Source: Candidatus Nitrosotalea okcheonensis (GTDB lineage: Archaea > Thermoproteota > Nitrososphaeria > Nitrososphaerales > Nitrosopumilaceae). Taken from it: a stretch of 64,000 nucleotides of DNA. Position 1 is the first letter of the stretch; every line of letters starts with the position of its first letter. The translations under genes and the position numbers were made by a program. Below are positions 60,676 to 64,000 of the stretch, in pieces. The stretch is from positions 265,073 to 329,072 of the forward strand of contig NZ_LT841358.1 in assembly GCF_900177045.1 (NCBI RefSeq), read 5' to 3'. The notes beneath the pieces are model-generated. The model ran no database searches and was not told where the DNA came from. It saw only the letters and a program-made list of their open reading frames with translations.

Positions 60676-61044
60676 TCACAAATAATGTATCTTCATGTGG
60701 TTGTTATGCACTGCCTCAAATTGGGTAACATGACCGCAGTGTACACATGAAAAAAATTGATCCGTTGGCTGTGCAGGCTGTATCTCCAGCTTAAAGTCAT
60801 CTATTGCCACTACTGAAATCAAGTTTTTATTCTGAATTATGGCAAAATGTTTCTCAATTGACAATGAGTCCAGGAAATTTCTGATTGCCTTTATGACTCT
60901 TGAAGCATCTACATCATCATTATTGATGGAATCTAGTACAAATTCTCGTATCTTCAGTGCAGGTACTGCTCCAACTTGCTCCGATGTGTATACAGCAAGG
61001 GGAGACTTTAGGGATGGTATGTCTCTACAGTTTACTGTGATCAT
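60676..61044 (-). CDS. Protein with C-terminal zinc finger
   Basis: The 122-residue protein ends in a C2H2-like finger, C-V-H-C-G-H ... V-H-N-N-H-M-K-I-H-Y. The N-terminal 95 residues form an alpha/beta domain with K-I-R-E-F-V-L-D-S-I-N and R-V-I-K-A-I-R-N-F-L-D-S-L. The whole could be a DNA- or RNA-binding protein. ATG 61044. Confidence 0.6.
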   Translation of the reverse strand: MITVNCRDIPSLKSPLAVYTSEQVGAVPALKIREFVLDSINNDDVDASRVIKAIRNFLDSLSIEKHFAIIQNKNLISVVAIDDFKLEIQPAQPTDQFFSCVHCGHVTQFEAVHNNHMKIHYL

Positions 61045-61194
61045 ACCTAGTCCAGTTGACCATGATATTTTAGTTTAACAATACGCTTGGTAAATATATC
61101 TCACATCACATCTCACAAGAATTTGTTCATGATAATAATCTGCACAGGATCTAGGTTAGTAAGATTTACATAAATACTTTGAACCAAGTATGTT

Positions 61195-61995
61195 GTGGGT
61201 ACAATTTATGAAAACGCGGCAAACGATTTTCTAGAACTTGCAAGCGAACAAAGACTCAAGATAATATTCAAACTGCTGGAACAAAAATCAAAAATTTCAA
61301 ACATGGCAAAGGAATTGCATGCCACTGTGCAAGAGGTGCATCGAAACTTTGAACGCCTTTCAAATGCCGGACTTATCATGAAAGACAAAGATGGATACTA
61401 TGATCTAACTACTTATGGAAAGACAATGTGTACTCAAGTACCTTCACTACTATTTTTATCAAGAAACCGGAAATATTTTGAAACCCATGACTTTGGAGAC
61501 ATTCCTATGAAATTCATACAACGAATTGGTGCTCTTGCTGGAGGGCAACAGATCAAGGGATTTGTTAATGTGTTGGAACAATGGAAGCTTGTGTACAAGA
61601 ATGCGGATGAATACATCTACGAGTTATTCACCGAGGTTCCCCTGGATCTAATAGAACCATTGCTTGCAAGAGTAAAACGTGGCACTACATTCAACTACAT
61701 ATTTTCTAATACCGTGATTGTGCCCAAGGGCAGAAAAGAGCTGTTAAACAAGCTGGATATGAAGGCCTTACTTGACAAGGGATTGGTTGAAAGAAAAATG
61801 AAAGAGGATGTCAAGGTAGTTGTTGTGTTAAATGAAAAAGAGGCATGTGTATTGTTTCCAACTCTTGATGGGGACGCAGACATGAGGGAAATGTTCTATA
61901 GCAAAGATCAGCTGTTTCACGAGTGGTGTCTTGATTATTTCAGGTATTGCTGGTATAATTCAGGACCATTCCAAGAGAACAAGATTTCAGAGTAA
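61195..61995 (+). CDS. Winged-helix regulator with ligand-domain
   Basis: The 266-residue protein has a wHTH N-terminus (about 10-75, A-S-E-Q-R-L-K-I-I-F-K-L-L, the turn V-Q-E-V-H-R-N-F-E-R-L-S-N-A-G) and a larger C-terminal domain with repeated E-P-L-L-A-R-V-K and V-L-N-E-K-E-A-C-V-L-F-P. The layout resembles archaeal FilR/DUF1724-type regulators. GTG start at 61195, with a TATA-like T-T-A-C-A-T-A-A-A-T about 25 bases upstream. Confidence 0.75.
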   Translation: MGTIYENAANDFLELASEQRLKIIFKLLEQKSKISNMAKELHATVQEVHRNFERLSNAGLIMKDKDGYYDLTTYGKTMCTQVPSLLFLSRNRKYFETHDFGDIPMKFIQRIGALAGGQQIKGFVNVLEQWKLVYKNADEYIYELFTEVPLDLIEPLLARVKRGTTFNYIFSNTVIVPKGRKELLNKLDMKALLDKGLVERKMKEDVKVVVVLNEKEACVLFPTLDGDADMREMFYSKDQLFHEWCLDYFRYCWYNSGPFQENKISE

Positions 61996-62034
61996 ATCGT
62001 TATAGATTTAATCTCTTACTGGTATCGAGCTTTA

Positions 62035-62922
62035 TTGTACGAATCTAGCTTGCAGTATATTCGATGTGTCAAATGTGGATGGTCTTTGGAAATGGAGGTA
62101 TTTGAAAAGAAAACCGAGATTGTGGAAGGATTACTTTCTTGCACATCTTGTACTGGTATATATCCCATAATCTTGTCAATCCCAATTCTAGTTGAAGATC
62201 TTTCATCTTTTTTCTCTATTAGGACAAAACTTGGGGGCTATCTTTTACTTAATGTAAAAAATTCGAAAGTAAAATCCTTGATAAAAAAATCACTACAAAA
62301 CATAAAAAAAGTTGGAGATGATACAACAGATTTAGAAAAGAACTGGACAAAAATTTACAAGAAAAGCAGATATTCGATATTTGAGAAAAAAATAAAAAAC
62401 ATTGTCCAGAAACTACCAAAGTGTAGTCTTGTACTGGAACATGGTTGTTCTATTGGCACAATGTCTGATATTATGGCAAAACATCATGGCATTGTATTTG
62501 GAATTGATAAATCCTTTTTTGCGTTGTTGGAAGCAAAGAAACACAAGGTAAAAAATATGGACTTTTTCCTAGCAGATTCTTTGTCAGGACCTTTTGGTTC
62601 CATGAAATTTGATCTTGTTGTATCCCTGAATATTTTAGAACTGGTTGAACCATTGAAGTTTTTAAAAATTGTTGGGATTCAATCTAAGCGATTTTTACTC
62701 TTGTCTGATCCTTATGATTATGATGGGAGAAAAAATTCTGTTAAAACTAGGCTAGATGAAAAAACACTGCGCGCAAATATACGACAGATGGGATTCAAGT
62801 TAATTCTCGGTACTGGCAAGCCAAGTTTTATTTCGTGGAAATTAAGCGTAAATTCACGCCTTGAATTGATGTACAAAGTAGATCTAGTTCTTGCAGCTAT
62901 CGAACAAACAAGGGTGAATTGA
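62035..62922 (+). CDS. Methyltransferase with Trm112-like zinc domain
   Basis: The 295-residue protein has an N-terminal zinc ribbon (R-C-V-K-C and S-C-T-S-C, Trm112-like, about 9-55), a Lys-rich linker and a class I MTase (V-L-E-H-G-C-S-I-G-T at about 126-135, F-G-I-D-K, D-L-V-V-S-L-N-I-L-E). The Trm112-type partner is fused here; normally it is a separate protein that activates several MTases. The substrate is unknown. TTG start. Confidence 0.75.
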   Translation: MYESSLQYIRCVKCGWSLEMEVFEKKTEIVEGLLSCTSCTGIYPIILSIPILVEDLSSFFSIRTKLGGYLLLNVKNSKVKSLIKKSLQNIKKVGDDTTDLEKNWTKIYKKSRYSIFEKKIKNIVQKLPKCSLVLEHGCSIGTMSDIMAKHHGIVFGIDKSFFALLEAKKHKVKNMDFFLADSLSGPFGSMKFDLVVSLNILELVEPLKFLKIVGIQSKRFLLLSDPYDYDGRKNSVKTRLDEKTLRANIRQMGFKLILGTGKPSFISWKLSVNSRLELMYKVDLVLAAIEQTRVN

Positions 62923-63090
62923 ACAAAAATGATTCATTGTTAATAATGATCAAAAATGGGTTTGTTGATTCTATAGGTTTTAACTCACTACAGTGTTAGT
63001 CTTCTGCATTGGCGGCAAGTGACTTTTTGAGAGCGAACATCTTGGATTTGAATTAGTATTCATGCACGTGTAGGACTGTCAATTGGTGAA

Positions 63091-63195
63091 ATGTTTGGAG
63101 GAAAAACACCAAATGTTAATAATTTTACAAGGTGGGCTGATGAACATGTTGTATGTAATGGTTCACATTATGTGTATTTTGGACCCATTTCTTAA
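63091..63195 (+). pseudogene. Possible gene fragment (34 codons)
   Basis: ATG 63091 to TAA 63195 reads 34 residues with M-F-G-G-K-T-P-N-V-N-N-F and W-A-D-E-H-V-V-C-N-G. The frame stays open for about 13 codons upstream without a start. Composition is protein-like, but it could be chance. No family is recognised. Confidence 0.25.
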
Positions 63196-63274
63196 TTGGT
63201 GTAAAAATATTCACCATACTCATCATCACAAATTCTTCGTTTCACTTAAATAATAATTAAAAAAAATGTGATCA

Positions 63275-63967
63275 TTGAAAATTAATGCATTACTAGTTGT
63301 TACAATGTTGCTTACTAGTGCCATGATTATGCCTGTTGGTATGTCATACGCACAAAGTTATGGTGGTATGATGCAGTCATCTGGTAATCAAACTAGCATG
63401 AATCAGACTATGACAATGCATACTAACTCTACCAGCACAAATGCAACCATGATTATGCATGATAATGCAACTATAACCATGTCTACCAACACTACAAGTG
63501 CAATTATCACTCCGGTGACTAACTCTACAACTTCCCAGTCTAATTATACCAAGTCTGCTCAACAAATATCTGATTTTATCCACTCTGCAGTTGCAGACTT
63601 TAAACAACAGGGTGCTGAAACTCTTAAAGTTATACTGGACTGCCAGAATAGAGTTCAGGCTGCTGCTCCAGGAGATATCAATTCCATTAAACAAGATTGT
63701 TCAATACAACTTAATGCTATTACTGCAAAATATCAAGACGAGCGAACCCATTATCATGATTTGATAAAACAATACAGATCAAGCGTGATGGTTTTCTTGG
63801 CTGATGCACGGGGACTTTCTACAAGTCCGGCAGCACTTGATAATGCAATCACACATCTCGGCATGATGATGCATAATACCATGTCAAATAATACCGTGAC
63901 GGGTTATATGGCCACTAGGAACAATACACATTGTGTCAATCCGCCTGGCGGACCTGCAATCTGTTAA
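63275..63967 (+). CDS. Secreted Asn/Thr/Met-rich protein
   Basis: The 230-residue protein has a signal peptide (about 1-26, S-Y-A-Q end), a low-complexity Met/Asn/Thr/Ser region (about 27-95) and a helical domain (about 100-210) with two Cys. It has no C-terminal anchor. Met-rich stretches could bind copper(I), which would fit this organism, but this is inference. The many N-x-S/T sites suggest glycosylation. TTG start at 63275. Confidence 0.65.
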   Translation: MKINALLVVTMLLTSAMIMPVGMSYAQSYGGMMQSSGNQTSMNQTMTMHTNSTSTNATMIMHDNATITMSTNTTSAIITPVTNSTTSQSNYTKSAQQISDFIHSAVADFKQQGAETLKVILDCQNRVQAAAPGDINSIKQDCSIQLNAITAKYQDERTHYHDLIKQYRSSVMVFLADARGLSTSPAALDNAITHLGMMMHNTMSNNTVTGYMATRNNTHCVNPPGGPAIC

Positions 63968-64000
63968 GTTCTTCTCTGACAACTCCACAAGATATTTTAC

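Overview
The window is a stretch of low-GC archaeal chromosome from a member of the Nitrososphaerota (Thaumarchaeota), most likely the ammonia-oxidising Nitrosopumilales/Nitrosotalea side. The evidence is a TFB with TATA-led and often leaderless genes, RNA polymerase Rpo7 (RpoE') and Spt4, CDC48, aEF-1beta, archaeal NurA-HerA-Mre11-Rad50, PurP, a DUF359 dephospho-CoA kinase, Pth2, several membrane-linked cupredoxins and a PEFG-CTERM surface protein. The genus is an inference. I see no rRNA, tRNA, CRISPR array or insertion sequence.

Layout. From 1 to about 13,400 the DNA is loosely packed and accessory: small Cys-rich proteins, secreted or anchored proteins, a GT-C glycosyltransferase, a CBS protein, a small membrane haem-type protein and several decayed genes. 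From 13,439 to 25,456 come a SNF2 ATPase split by a mini-intein in its P-loop, a CorA-like protein, a second secreted paralogue, DedA, a methyltransferase, BFN nuclease, a PurP-type ligase, TatA/TatC and a cupin. From 25,465 to 31,260 lies a surface block: a second GT-C transferase, a giant Ig-repeat secreted protein behind two overlapping palindromes, and its PEFG-CTERM partner. From 31,293 to 36,446 are regulators (HxlR, TFB), pirin, an MFS exporter and a HEAT protein.

From 36,443 to 63,967 the window is mostly core. It holds the Rad50-Mre11-HerA-NurA end-resection operon (reverse strand), proline catabolism (P5C dehydrogenase facing proline dehydrogenase), NAD synthesis (nadX-nadA facing nadC, with nadC in an operon with rpoE' and spt4), an Mrp/Nbp35 Fe-S carrier, a dephospho-CoA kinase, a SprT-like metalloprotein, a JAMM protease overlapping a double-cupredoxin membrane protein, haem O synthase, the CDC48/aEF-1beta operon, geranylgeranyl reductase, Pth2, a broken ATP-cone nuclease, regulators and another secreted protein.

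How it fits together. The cupredoxins, haem O synthase and the small haem-type protein fit a copper-based respiratory chain. The two GT-C transferases could glycosylate the Asn/Thr/Ser-rich surface proteins. CDC48, JAMM and EF-1beta fit protein quality control. At least ten very small zinc-ribbon or C2H2-like proteins, most under 60 residues, recur across the window. Many genes use TTG or GTG starts; I set starts by TATA-to-start distance, overlaps and signal-peptide position where possible.
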